Source: Comamonas testosteroni
GTDB taxonomy: Bacteria; Pseudomonadota; Gammaproteobacteria; Burkholderiales; Burkholderiaceae_C
Assembly (NCBI RefSeq): GCF_003569915.1
Contig: NZ_KZ984446.1
Span: forward strand, 113,309 to 177,308
Direction of reading: 5' to 3'
Length of the DNA stretch: 64,000 bases
The translations under genes and the position numbers were made by a program. Shown here piece after piece: positions 34,679-43,002 of the stretch (within the stretch, counting starts at the first letter, position 1; every line of letters starts with the position of its first letter). The notes under the pieces are model-generated. The model did not search any database, was not told the origin of the DNA, and saw only the letters and a program-made list of their open reading frames with translations.

Positions 34679-34755
34679 TGGTCGGAATGGCGGGATTCGA
34701 ACTCGCGACCCCTTGCACCCCATGCAAGTGCGCTACCAGGCTGCGCTACATTCCG
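34679..34755 (-). tRNA. tRNA-Pro (anticodon GGG)
   Basis: The 77-nt sequence folds as a full cloverleaf: acceptor CGGAATG/CATTCCG, D-stem GCGC, anticodon stem CTTGC/GCAAG with loop ATGGGGT, and a TTCGAAT T-loop. The CCA end is encoded. The anticodon GGG reads CCC (and CCU) proline codons. The T-stem has one A-C mismatch. Mobile DNA remnants lie just downstream of its terminator. Confidence 0.95.
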
Positions 34756-35257
34756 TGTTGATGAGTGAATTATAGGGACAAAAAACGCCCCCTTTGGGGA
34801 AAACGCTCGCTTTTTTCATAAAAGCTGCACTTCGCTGATCCGCCGCCCAGGGAGAGCCCAGCCCTAAAGCGCTTTCAATGCCTGTTCAGTTCGCAGCAAT
34901 GGGACCTCGCTCATTCATGCCTGTGATGAGCGTAGGCAGGACAAGCCAAGCTCACTTGTCGTTTTCAGTTCTGCCTCACAGGAATGACAGTCATTCCAAT
35001 AACACAAACAGGTCAGTACTCACTGCTTAAAAAGCTTCCACAGACATTAACCAGCAGGTCTTTGTAGCCGGACAAATACCCCGCACCAAGACTGTGCACA
35101 CCCGTAGTTCCCCTGCCTTGTTGACGTGAAAAAACCACTGTCACAGGAATGAAAAGATGATTTCATCGCCCTGTGCGGCATCGAATACCAAGCTGTATGC
35201 AAAGCACCGGTATATTTCCAAACGTAAACAAACACTCAACAAATAAGAGAGAACTCC
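34756..35257 (+). other. Long intergenic region upstream of the porin gene
   Basis: About 500 bp lie between tRNA-Pro and the porin start. No gene is supported here. It holds a short CCCC/GGGG hairpin near 34790, a palindrome at 34981-34997 and an AT-rich stretch before the ribosome binding site at about 35247 (AGAGAGAA). It probably contains the porin promoter and a long 5' leader. Confidence 0.5.
34981..34997. promoter_or_regulatory. Perfect palindrome upstream of the porin gene
   Basis: GGAATGAC-A-GTCATTCC is an 8-bp inverted repeat around one base, about 260 bp before the porin start. A related half site, CACAGGAATGA, recurs near 35147. This is a plausible operator for regulated porin expression; the regulator is not known. 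Confidence 0.45.
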
Positions 35258-36307
35258 ATGAAGAATTCTTTGATGGCTGTGGCTGCCGCTCTGGCTTGCA
35301 CAGGTGCCGCTTATGCTCAAAGCAATGTTCAGCTGACCGGTCTGGTGGACATGTATGCGGGCTCGATGAAAGCCCCCGGCAGTGCTCGCACTGGTGTGGT
35401 TGGCTCTGGCGGCCTGACCACTTCCTGGTGGGGCATGAAGGGCACCGAAGACCTGGGTAGCGGTCTGAAGGCTGACTTCAACCTCACAGCCTTCTTCCGC
35501 GCTGACACAGGTACCCCCGGCCGCTACGACCTGGCTTTTGGCGAAACTTTCTTCGCCCGTGATGCCAACGTTGGCTTGAGCGGCAACTTCGGTCGCGTGG
35601 GCCTGGGCCGTGACAAGGCTCCTAACTTCCTGCCCACCATCCTGACCAACCCCTTTGGCGACTCGTTCACTGTCTCTCCTCTGGTGCTGCACGCCAACAT
35701 GACGACCAATGGCTGGGGCAGTCAGCAACTGACGACGGGTACTGACACAGGCTGGAGCAACCAGATCATTTACAGCACACCTAACTTCGGTGGTCTGACA
35801 GCCAATGTGCACTACCAGTTTGGCGAACAAACTGCCGCGGGTCAGCGTGGCAAGAAGAACGTGGGCCTCAATGCCCTGTACTTCAGCGGCCCTCTGAGCC
35901 TGACCGCTTTCTATGAACGCGTGCAGATCGCTGGTCCTCAAGGCATTACAGTTCAAGACACCAAGAGCGACTGGATGCTGGGCGGCACCTACAACTTCAA
36001 TGTTGTGAAGCTGTACGGCACATACGGCCAGGCCAAGATCAAGGCTCAGGACGTCAAGAACACCACCTACTCTCTGGGTCTGGACGTTCCTGTGACGGGA
36101 ACCACTGGCACTTTCAAGGCTGCAGCGGCTCACACCAAGTCTGAAGTGGGTCTGGCCGAAGGCAAGCGCACAACCTTCACTGTGGGCTACGACCACTTCC
36201 TGTCCAAGCGTACCGATGTTTACGGCGCTGTGATGTATGACCGCGTGAAGTGGGTTGACTCCAAGTCTGGCACCAGCGTGGCCGTGGGTATCCGTCACCG
36301 CTTCTAA
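35258..36307 (+). CDS. Gram-negative porin (trimeric general porin, Omp32-like)
   Basis: This 349-residue outer-membrane protein has a 20-residue signal peptide ending AAYA-QSN, then alternating beta-strands of a 16-strand barrel such as VQLTGLVDMYAG and SWWGMKGTEDLGSGLKADF. NFGRVGLGRDKAPNF is the constriction-loop region, and the last residue is Phe (IRHRF), as needed for outer-membrane insertion. It resembles the Omp32-type anion-selective porins of Comamonadaceae. Codon usage and the strong context suggest high expression. A bidirectional terminator follows. Confidence 0.95.
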   Translation: MKNSLMAVAAALACTGAAYAQSNVQLTGLVDMYAGSMKAPGSARTGVVGSGGLTTSWWGMKGTEDLGSGLKADFNLTAFFRADTGTPGRYDLAFGETFFARDANVGLSGNFGRVGLGRDKAPNFLPTILTNPFGDSFTVSPLVLHANMTTNGWGSQQLTTGTDTGWSNQIIYSTPNFGGLTANVHYQFGEQTAAGQRGKKNVGLNALYFSGPLSLTAFYERVQIAGPQGITVQDTKSDWMLGGTYNFNVVKLYGTYGQAKIKAQDVKNTTYSLGLDVPVTGTTGTFKAAAAHTKSEVGLAEGKRTTFTVGYDHFLSKRTDVYGAVMYDRVKWVDSKSGTSVAVGIRHRF

Positions 36308-36344
36308 GGCGTGACTGCCCAGACTTCAGCGTCTGGATACCATC

Positions 36345-36374
36345 AAAAAAGCGAGGCCTCGGTCTCGCTTTTTT
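36345..36374. terminator. Bidirectional terminator after the porin gene
   Basis: AAAAAAGCGAG and its complement form an 11-bp stem around an 8-base loop containing GCCTCGGT, with A- and T-runs at the ends. It serves the porin gene and the convergent lipoprotein gene. Confidence 0.9.
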
Positions 36375-36395
36375 GCTTTCACGAGCGCCGCAAAC

Positions 36396-37091
36396 TCAGG
36401 GCTTGGAAGACTCCAGCAGCTTGAGCCTGCGGTCAATGGCTGCTGCTGCGCTGCTGTCGCCCGCCTGCTCCAAGGCCTTGCGCTGCAGCAGCAGCCAGGC
36501 CATCAAGGCTCTGCGCCAGCCTTGCTCGGAGGCTGTATCGACACCAAGCTGCAATAGCTCAGGCGATGCACTGCCCGCGCGCAACATGACGCCTGCCGCC
36601 ACCAGGCGCGAGAGAGGGTCCTTGATCTTGGCGAGAGCCGGTGCGCCGGATGTTGCGATGGAAGCCGCTACATTGCGCTGTGGCTCGGGTAGTTGGGCGA
36701 TGTCTTCCAGCAGCAACTGGGCTTGCAGATAGCGCGCGTAGGCTTGCTCGGGGGGCGCAGCATCCTGCGCCAGCTTTTGATATGCGGGGCAGTCATCCCA
36801 TTGCAGGCTGGCGACCTGGGCGGCGCAGCGCATCAGCTCCACCCGGGCGGCCAGATCAGGACGGCCCGTGCTAGCCACTGCATCACGCGCTTTTTGCCAT
36901 TGCAGGGCTTCAACGCGCTGCTGGCCTTGCAGGTAGGCCTGGCTGGCTCGCTGTGCTGCAGACTCGGCGCTCAAGGCCCAGTCCGGTGCAGGCGGCTGGT
37001 TGCCGCAGCCTGCAAGCGCCACAAAAACGATAGCAGATAGCGCATATCTTATCTGGACTAGAGGCTGATTTGGCTTGATTTTTTGCTTCAT
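36396..37091 (-). CDS. Predicted lipoprotein of the MCE/Mla operon
   Basis: This 231-residue protein has a lipoprotein signal peptide with lipobox FVALAGC, so it is expected on the inner or outer membrane facing the periplasm. The mature part is helical and Ala/Leu/Gln-rich without a named domain I can recognise. ATG 37091 overlaps the stop of the MCE gene (ATGA), so it is translated with it. The first 21 codons, nearly all of the n-region and the start of the hydrophobic core, coincide with a dispersed repeat (37028-37084). It could be an accessory to lipid transport, but its function is unknown. Confidence 0.7.
   Translation of the reverse strand: MKQKIKPNQPLVQIRYALSAIVFVALAGCGNQPPAPDWALSAESAAQRASQAYLQGQQRVEALQWQKARDAVASTGRPDLAARVELMRCAAQVASLQWDDCPAYQKLAQDAAPPEQAYARYLQAQLLLEDIAQLPEPQRNVAASIATSGAPALAKIKDPLSRLVAAGVMLRAGSASPELLQLGVDTASEQGWRRALMAWLLLQRKALEQAGDSSAAAAIDRRLKLLESSKP
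37028..37084 (+). repeat. Dispersed ~55-bp repeat, copy 4, inside a lipoprotein signal peptide
   Basis: The + strand reads GATAGCAGATAGCG, then TGGACTAGAGGC, then TTTGGCTTGATTTTT. It overlaps codons 3 to 21 of the lipoprotein gene on the opposite strand, so it supplies most of the signal peptide. Confidence 0.8.
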
Positions 37092-38116
37092 GGCAGTTTC
37101 AGCTCCGGTTTGCGGGAAAACGGCCATTTGCGCTGCAGATCATTGAGCACCGACTCCAGCCGGATCAGATTGCTTTCGACCTCGGCACGCAGCGCCGTAA
37201 GGTCGGTCGATGCTTCCTTGGCATTGCTACCAACGACTTGCAGATCGGCCAGCACCGCGTCCACCTTGGTCATGCTTTTACGGGTATCGGCCAGCAGTCC
37301 GTTGAGCTGCTCCACCGTTGCCCTGACCTGCGGCATGACGCCGTTGGCATCGAACACTTGGCTATCGGCCCGCGCAACCATGCGGTCCATGCGACCGACG
37401 ACAGTGTTCAACCGCCCCAGCAGTTCGGTGACCTTGCGCGCTTCTTCGTCACTACCCAGCACCACGCCGAGTGCTCCGCCCTGACCCTGAAGACGTTCGG
37501 CCAGCTTGCGTACCTCGCCCAAGGAGCCACCCAGTGCGGAGTCGCTGGCCGTCAAAGCCGCCACATTGGCCAGCACTTCCTTGGCGGAGTTGATGATCTG
37601 CGGCAACTCGGCCGTGGCGTCGCCGCTGAGCACGGGGCGCACGGAATCAGGCGGCAGCGGCGCATCGTTGAGCATGCCGGTGTAAGCCTTGATGGTGGTG
37701 CCACCCACAATGCCTTTGACCAGCGTGAACACGCTGGACTGGCGCAGCCAGTGCATGTCTTTTTCCGGCACATCGACCAGAATGCGTACCGAGCCGTCTT
37801 CCGCCAGCTCGATCTTGCGCACTGCTCCAATCGGGAAGCCCGAGAACGTCATGTCCATGCCCACGGTCACGCCCTGCGAGTCGTCGGCAGTCAGTACCAG
37901 GCGCTGCTTGGGCTCGAACACGCCGCGTGCGTACAGCAGATAGCCTGCGGCGCCAAAGATCAGCAGCAGCGTCAGCGCCAGCAAAGCCGCCGCCTTGGCG
38001 CGCAGATGGGCTACGGGCTTGAGGTCCAGCAGCTCCTCGTCTATCAGTTGCTCCTCGGCCATGCGGGATCGGCCCGGCCGATCCGGCTCCCGCAGGCTGT
38101 CCCTGATATCGGTCAT
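37088..38116 (-). CDS. MlaD-family (MCE domain) substrate-binding protein
   Basis: This 342-residue protein has a cytoplasmic N-terminus, one membrane helix (about residues 40-62), then an MCE domain (GVTVGMDMTFSGFPIGAVRKIEL, then VKGIVGGTTIKAYTG) that binds phospholipid in the periplasm, followed by a long helical region with coiled-coil character. It should work with the permease encoded next to it to move lipids between membranes. ATG 38116 is likely; Met19 is an alternative. The permease gene lies 13 bp upstream and the lipoprotein gene overlaps its stop. Architecture is closer to PqiB/YebT-like or single-MCE proteins than to short MlaD. Confidence 0.88.
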   Translation of the reverse strand: MTDIRDSLREPDRPGRSRMAEEQLIDEELLDLKPVAHLRAKAAALLALTLLLIFGAAGYLLYARGVFEPKQRLVLTADDSQGVTVGMDMTFSGFPIGAVRKIELAEDGSVRILVDVPEKDMHWLRQSSVFTLVKGIVGGTTIKAYTGMLNDAPLPPDSVRPVLSGDATAELPQIINSAKEVLANVAALTASDSALGGSLGEVRKLAERLQGQGGALGVVLGSDEEARKVTELLGRLNTVVGRMDRMVARADSQVFDANGVMPQVRATVEQLNGLLADTRKSMTKVDAVLADLQVVGSNAKEASTDLTALRAEVESNLIRLESVLNDLQRKWPFSRKPELKLP

Positions 38117-38129
38117 TGCTTCATCCTTA

Positions 38130-38933
38130 TCAGTAGTAGTTGCCCATGAGCGAGATCACCTCGATCACCAGCAGCACGGCAAACATGCGCGCAAAGCCAC
38201 CCAGCTCCGCCCCACCCTGGCGGTGGCGCGCCACCGGCGTATACAGGGCCGACGCCAGCGGCATGATGGCCACGGCCAGGCTGAAAAACCAGGTCTTGAT
38301 GACGAACACCAGCGTCAGCGTGGGCGTGAAGATCTGGCCAAACACACGCGTGTAGCCATTAAAACCTGCAAGGCTGAAGCCATACAGGCTCAGATACACC
38401 GTCACCAGCGCCACGATGCAGCTGAGCGAGGCCAGCGTGATCGCCGCAAACACACCGGCTGCCGCACGCGGCACCACCGCCGCGCGTATGGGGTCCACGC
38501 CATGCGCGTTCCAGACCTTGAACTGGCCGCGTGTGCGCATCTGCACCACCTGCACGCCGGCCGGAATGGTGCAGCGCATGGCCACAAACAGCACAGCAGT
38601 GAGCGGAATCAGCTCGATCACCATCACGCGCACCACCAGGTCCAGCGCATAGCGAGACAGGCCATAGCTTTGCGCCGTAACCATCACAATGCGCGCAATC
38701 ACCGCGCACAGCAGGGCCGCCAGCAAGGTGAAGCCCGTGAGCACGGGCGCAGTCTGCGCATAGATCTGCTGCGCCAGCATGCGCCGCGAGCCGCGCCGGT
38801 AACTTGAGGGCGAGAGCACCAGCACCAGAATGACGGCCGCCAGATAAATGCTGCGCCACCACGCCATGGCCTGCGTGACCAGTGCAGACCACAGGCGCGC
38901 GGGCAGTTGCAGAATGGTTTCGCTCCAGCTCAT
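38130..38933 (-). CDS. MlaE-family ABC transporter permease
   Basis: This 267-residue inner-membrane protein has five to six hydrophobic segments and the MlaE features RRGSRRMLAQQIYAQTAPVL near residue 47 and MRTRGQFKVWNAHGVDPIRA. It should form the membrane part of a phospholipid ABC transporter with the MCE protein. The required ATPase is not encoded on either side; the next gene upstream is cadR on the same strand, 77 bp away. The ATPase must come from elsewhere or be shared with another Mla system. Confidence 0.88.
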   Translation of the reverse strand: MSWSETILQLPARLWSALVTQAMAWWRSIYLAAVILVLVLSPSSYRRGSRRMLAQQIYAQTAPVLTGFTLLAALLCAVIARIVMVTAQSYGLSRYALDLVVRVMVIELIPLTAVLFVAMRCTIPAGVQVVQMRTRGQFKVWNAHGVDPIRAAVVPRAAAGVFAAITLASLSCIVALVTVYLSLYGFSLAGFNGYTRVFGQIFTPTLTLVFVIKTWFFSLAVAIMPLASALYTPVARHRQGGAELGGFARMFAVLLVIEVISLMGNYY

Positions 38934-39009
38934 GCAGGAATGATAGCGTCCACTTCAGACAAGATGGGCGCAATGCTTTGAAACAATGCAGTGAGCGTCC
39001 CGCATGGCT

Positions 39010-39483
39010 TCATACATGGCGCTTCATGGCTGTCCCTGTCTGCAAGCCATCGGGCAAAGGCTCATCGGCCTGGGCATGAAGAGCTTCGATGATGTGGCAA
39101 TAGCTGTCCGAGCCATCGCATTGCCCGCGCAGATGCTCCAGCTCATGCTCCAGCGCCTGCAGCTCGGCCAGTCGCTCGCGCACATGGCCCAGGTGTGCGT
39201 CCAGCGTCTCGCGGGCGGCTACGCAATCGGCCTTGCGCGCGCCGTCCAGCGCCAGCAACGTGCGCACCTCATCGAGCGACATATCCATGGCGCGGCACAG
39301 ACGGATAAAGCGCAGGCGGTGCACATCACCATCGGTGTAGAGGCGGTACTGGTTGTCCTCGCGCACGCCGGGCGACAGCAGTCGTTCCTTTTCGTAATAG
39401 CGGATATTGGCCGCCGCAATACCGCTGCGCTTGGCAGCATCACCAATGCGCCAGCGCGGAATATCGCCGGAATGAGGGCTCAT
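39010..39483 (-). CDS. cadR: Cd(II)/Pb(II)-responsive MerR-family regulator
   Basis: This 157-residue protein has the MerR HTH (RIGDAAKRSGIAAANIRYYEKE), a long dimerisation helix and the CadR-type metal-binding cysteines Cys87, Cys122 and Cys129 (DCVAARET; GQCDGSDSYCHII). It should bind the cadA promoter and activate it when Cd(II), Pb(II) or Zn(II) binds. ATG 39483 is the first in-frame ATG with the family N-terminus. It is divergent from cadA with only 39 bp between, which hold the operator. Confidence 0.92.
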   Translation of the reverse strand: MSPHSGDIPRWRIGDAAKRSGIAAANIRYYEKERLLSPGVREDNQYRLYTDGDVHRLRFIRLCRAMDMSLDEVRTLLALDGARKADCVAARETLDAHLGHVRERLAELQALEHELEHLRGQCDGSDSYCHIIEALHAQADEPLPDGLQTGTAMKRHV

Positions 39484-39485
39484 GC

Positions 39486-39516
39486 TTGACCTTGAAGTGA
39501 CTTCATCGTTTTCAAT
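39486..39516 (+). promoter_or_regulatory. MerR-type promoter of cadA
   Basis: TTGACC at 39486-39491 (-35) and TTCAAT at 39511-39516 (-10) are separated by 19 bp, the over-long spacing typical of MerR-activated promoters. The spacer holds the dyad TGAAGTGACTTCA. The cadA start codon lies only 6 bases after the -10, which suggests a leaderless transcript. Confidence 0.75.
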
Positions 39517-39522
39517 GGTGCC

Positions 39523-41643
39523 ATGAAGCAAGAACGCCCGTCCAGCCACGACCACCATGACCATGATCATTCGCACGATCACTCGCATGAACATGACCAT
39601 GCGCACTCGCCAGAAACCACAAAAGCTGTAGCAGCCAGCGCAGCCTCATCCTGCGGTACAGGCTGCTGCGCGCCGTTTTCCATCAGCGAGCCCGCCAAGC
39701 CGAAGGCACATGACCACGATCATGACGAGCACGATGGTCATGGACATGACCACGGCGTGCTGCCCGGCTGGCCACGCATCTATGCGGCGCTGGCGGCAGC
39801 GCTGGCGGCCGAGGCCTGCCACTGGTTTGGGGAAGGAAACCTTGGCTTGCAATACCTGGGCATGGCGCTGGCCGTGGTGGGTATTGCGCTGTCCGGGCTG
39901 GGCGTCTACAAGGCCGGCATCAAGGACATCTTGCGCTTCGAGCTCGGCATTCATGCGCTGATGGCCGTGGCCGTCACCGGTGCCTTCATCATCGGCCAGT
40001 GGCCCGAAGCCGCGATGGTCATGGCCTTGTACGCGGCAGCCGAGCGCATTGAAGACCAGGCCATGGACAAAGCCCGCGCCGCGATTCGCAATCTGCTGCA
40101 GCTCGCGCCTGAGACCGCCGATGTGCTGCAGGCCGACGGTAGCACCAAGGCCACGCCCATCAACGATGTGGCGCTGGGCGCGCTGCTGCGCGTAAACCCC
40201 GGTGCGCGCGTGCCGCTGGACGGCGAAATCACCGCCGGTGAAAGCTCGGTTGACCAGGCCCCCATCACCGGCGAAAGCGCGCTGGTGCACAAAGGCCCGG
40301 GCGATGAGCTGTATGCAGGCTCCATCAACCAGGATGGCGAGCTGCAGCTGCGCGTGACGGCCCCTGCCAATGACAGCCTGATTGCCCGCATCGTCCACGC
40401 TGTGGAACAAGCCCAGGCCAGCAAAGCCCCCACGCAGCGCTTTGTGGATCGCTTTGCCGAGATCTACACCCCTATCGTGCTGGTGCTGGCCATTGCGCTG
40501 GGTGTGCTGGCCCCGCTCGTCATGGACTGGACCTGGCATCAAGCCGCCTATCAGGCACTGGCTCTGCTGGTCATTGCCTGCCCTTGCGCGCTGGTGCTGT
40601 CCACGCCTGTCACCGTGGTCAGCGCGCTGACGGCCGCTGCCAAGCGCGGCATTCTGATCAAGGGCGGCAGCGCGCTGGAGTCGGCCCGCCAGCTCAAGGC
40701 CATTGCGCTGGACAAGACCGGCACCCTGACCACCGGCAGCCCCAAACTGGTGGACTGGAAAGTGTGGGGAACCGCCGCCAGTACCGAAATGGCGGCCCGT
40801 GCCTATGCGCTGGCCTCGCGCTCGGACCACCCGGTCTCTCGCGCCATTGCACAAGGCTTGGCCGAAACCGCAGGCCAGGCATTTGACGAAGCCCAGCAAC
40901 TGCAGGCCCTGCCGGGCCGTGGCGTGCAGGCGCAGGTCCAGGGCGAGCTGTGGACTCTGGCCAATCTGCGCTGGGTGGGCGAGCAAGGTTGGGACAGCGC
41001 CGAACTCAAGTCCACCTTGAGCGAGCAGGAGCAGCAAGGCCGCACCGTCACCCTGCTGGCCAACAGCCAGGGCGTGCAAGCGCTGTTTGCCGTGGCAGAC
41101 CCGCTGCGCCCGCAGGCGAAAGAAGCCGTGCAGCAACTGCAGGCACTGGGCGTCAAGCCCGTGGTACTCAGCGGCGACAACACCGCCACCGTGCGTACCG
41201 TGGCCGCAGAAGCAGGCATTAGCGACGCACGCGGCAATATGCTGCCCGAGGACAAGCTCAAGACCCTGGCCGAAATGCAGCGCGACATCGGCCCCACAGC
41301 CATGACGGGCGACGGCATCAACGACGCACCGGCGCTGGCTCAAGCCGATATCGGCTTTGCCATGGGCGGCATGCATGCCACCGGCATTGCCATGGAAACG
41401 GCGGACGTGGTGCTGATGAACGACGACCTGCGCCGCATCCCCGATGTGGTGGACCTGTCCCGGCGCGCCCACAGCGTGCTGTGGCAGAACATTGGTCTGG
41501 CGCTGGGCATCAAGGTCGCATTCTTCATCCTGGCGCTGACGGGCCACGCCAGCATGTGGCTGGCCGTGCTGGCGGATATGGGCGTGAGCCTACTGGTGGT
41601 GGCCAATGGCCTGCGCCTGCGGCACTGGGGGCGAAGCGCCTAA
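39523..41643 (+). CDS. cadA: Cd2+/Zn2+/Pb2+-exporting P1B-type ATPase
   Basis: This 706-residue inner-membrane pump exports divalent soft metals using ATP. Its N-terminus is rich in His-Asp repeats (about residues 9-30 and 62-77) with a CGTGCC pair-like site between, instead of a classic heavy-metal-associated domain. The metal-transport motif CPC is at 353-355, the phosphorylated Asp397 in DKTGT, then SRSDHPVS (HP motif) and MTGDGINDAPAL. Divergent cadR and the operator between them show metal control. The 3' end overlaps the convergent diguanylate cyclase gene by four bases. Confidence 0.95.
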   Translation: MKQERPSSHDHHDHDHSHDHSHEHDHAHSPETTKAVAASAASSCGTGCCAPFSISEPAKPKAHDHDHDEHDGHGHDHGVLPGWPRIYAALAAALAAEACHWFGEGNLGLQYLGMALAVVGIALSGLGVYKAGIKDILRFELGIHALMAVAVTGAFIIGQWPEAAMVMALYAAAERIEDQAMDKARAAIRNLLQLAPETADVLQADGSTKATPINDVALGALLRVNPGARVPLDGEITAGESSVDQAPITGESALVHKGPGDELYAGSINQDGELQLRVTAPANDSLIARIVHAVEQAQASKAPTQRFVDRFAEIYTPIVLVLAIALGVLAPLVMDWTWHQAAYQALALLVIACPCALVLSTPVTVVSALTAAAKRGILIKGGSALESARQLKAIALDKTGTLTTGSPKLVDWKVWGTAASTEMAARAYALASRSDHPVSRAIAQGLAETAGQAFDEAQQLQALPGRGVQAQVQGELWTLANLRWVGEQGWDSAELKSTLSEQEQQGRTVTLLANSQGVQALFAVADPLRPQAKEAVQQLQALGVKPVVLSGDNTATVRTVAAEAGISDARGNMLPEDKLKTLAEMQRDIGPTAMTGDGINDAPALAQADIGFAMGGMHATGIAMETADVVLMNDDLRRIPDVVDLSRRAHSVLWQNIGLALGIKVAFFILALTGHASMWLAVLADMGVSLLVVANGLRLRHWGRSA

Positions 41644-42860
41644 GTAGTAACTTTCGCCAGGGGCTCGCTGCATATACGGTCGCGCCCCTGCTGCTTGGCC
41701 TGATAAAGCAGCGCGTCCGCGCGCTGCAGCGAAAAGGCCAGCGTCTCTGGTTCCTGCACAGGCACCAGCCCCATGCTGACCGTGATGCGAAAGCTCGATG
41801 GCAAATCGGCAAAACGCAGCTTCTGCAGGCGCTGGCGAATGCGCTCGCCCACGGCCTGCGCCCCCGCAGGTGTGAGCCCATAAAGCAGCAGCACAAATTC
41901 TTCGCCGCCAAAGCGCGCCACCAGGTCGCCCTTGCGCACCGAGTCTTTCAGGATGCGCGCCAGCGCCTGCAGTGCAGCGTCACCCACGTCATGACCCCAG
42001 CGGTCATTGACCTGCTTGAAATAGTCCACATCACAGAGCAGCAGGCAACCTAGCGGCTGCTGCGTCTGGCGCGGGCCATGCTCCAGCGCTTCCCAGAACG
42101 CGCGGCGGTTAAGCAACTGGGTCAGCGGGTCGCGGTTGCGCTCATCCTGCAGGCGGCTAACCATGGACTGCACGGCCATGGCCACATACAGCATGACAAA
42201 CAGCAGCGCAAAAACCAGCAGACTCAGCTGCAGCACAATCCAGAAGGCTGAGCCGCCAATCTTCCACTCGTCCATGCTGCGGGTCGATGGCGTGGTCAGC
42301 ACAGTACGCACAAAAAAGCTCAGCACAAACAGGCCAAATATCCCGAGCACGGCCCGCTCCAGCTTGCCGGGATAGCTGCTCCAGCTGTGCAGCAAACGCC
42401 AGCTACACAGCCCCAGTTGCGCACCCAGCCCGAAATTGAGCACATAGATGCGCATATACAGCTGATAGTTCACATAGGCGTAATACACCAGCAACGCCAG
42501 CGCCAGCCCACCGGCGAGCAGGCCGCCCAGCCGGTCCACCCGCACACCAAAACGCGCGCACATGGCCTCGGCCAAGCACCAGACAGACAGGTGATAGCAC
42601 AGCGCCGACACCACAGCGCTATGCGCATAGTCGCGTGGAATCTGCGCGATCTGCCCACTCAAACCCAAGCTAAACAGCACAAGACAGCCAGCCATCCAGG
42701 CCCAGTCATGCTGTCTTGACCTCTGGGACATGCGCGGCTGCCAGTACCAGCAGGCCCCAAAGCCCAGCGCCAGCAGCAAGGTAACCATCGGCAAACTCAA
42801 GGCGAAATATTGGCCAGTCGTCACAGGCCTGCTCCCTTCGGTCAAAGTTTGAGATGGCAT
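41640..42860 (-). CDS. Membrane-bound diguanylate cyclase (GGDEF domain)
   Basis: This protein (406 residues from ATG 42860) has seven to eight hydrophobic segments in its first ~235 residues, forming a membrane sensor without a named domain, then a GGDEF domain. DPLTQLLNRRAF opens the catalytic domain and FGGEEF is the active-site motif, which is fully functional in form. It should make cyclic di-GMP in response to an unknown cue. No EAL domain is present. GTG 42824, preceded by GGGAG, is an alternative start. It is a single-gene unit convergent with cadA. Confidence 0.9.
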   Translation of the reverse strand: MPSQTLTEGSRPVTTGQYFALSLPMVTLLLALGFGACWYWQPRMSQRSRQHDWAWMAGCLVLFSLGLSGQIAQIPRDYAHSAVVSALCYHLSVWCLAEAMCARFGVRVDRLGGLLAGGLALALLVYYAYVNYQLYMRIYVLNFGLGAQLGLCSWRLLHSWSSYPGKLERAVLGIFGLFVLSFFVRTVLTTPSTRSMDEWKIGGSAFWIVLQLSLLVFALLFVMLYVAMAVQSMVSRLQDERNRDPLTQLLNRRAFWEALEHGPRQTQQPLGCLLLCDVDYFKQVNDRWGHDVGDAALQALARILKDSVRKGDLVARFGGEEFVLLLYGLTPAGAQAVGERIRQRLQKLRFADLPSSFRITVSMGLVPVQEPETLAFSLQRADALLYQAKQQGRDRICSEPLAKVTT

Positions 42861-43002
42861 CGATGCTGCCTGCCAAGCAGCAGAATATTCAAAAATGTAG
42901 GAATTTGATTACAAATATTCACATTTCAGAGACAGGCCCGGCAAGCCGCCTCAGAGACCTTGGCCGCAGGAACTTTTGCCGCCAGCGCTTATCATTCCCT
43001 GC

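Noticed and set aside
34756..35257. Small minus-strand openings upstream of the porin gene.
   Set aside because: The predicted 62-residue peptide has no family-like pattern or ribosome binding site and overlaps the likely porin promoter region.
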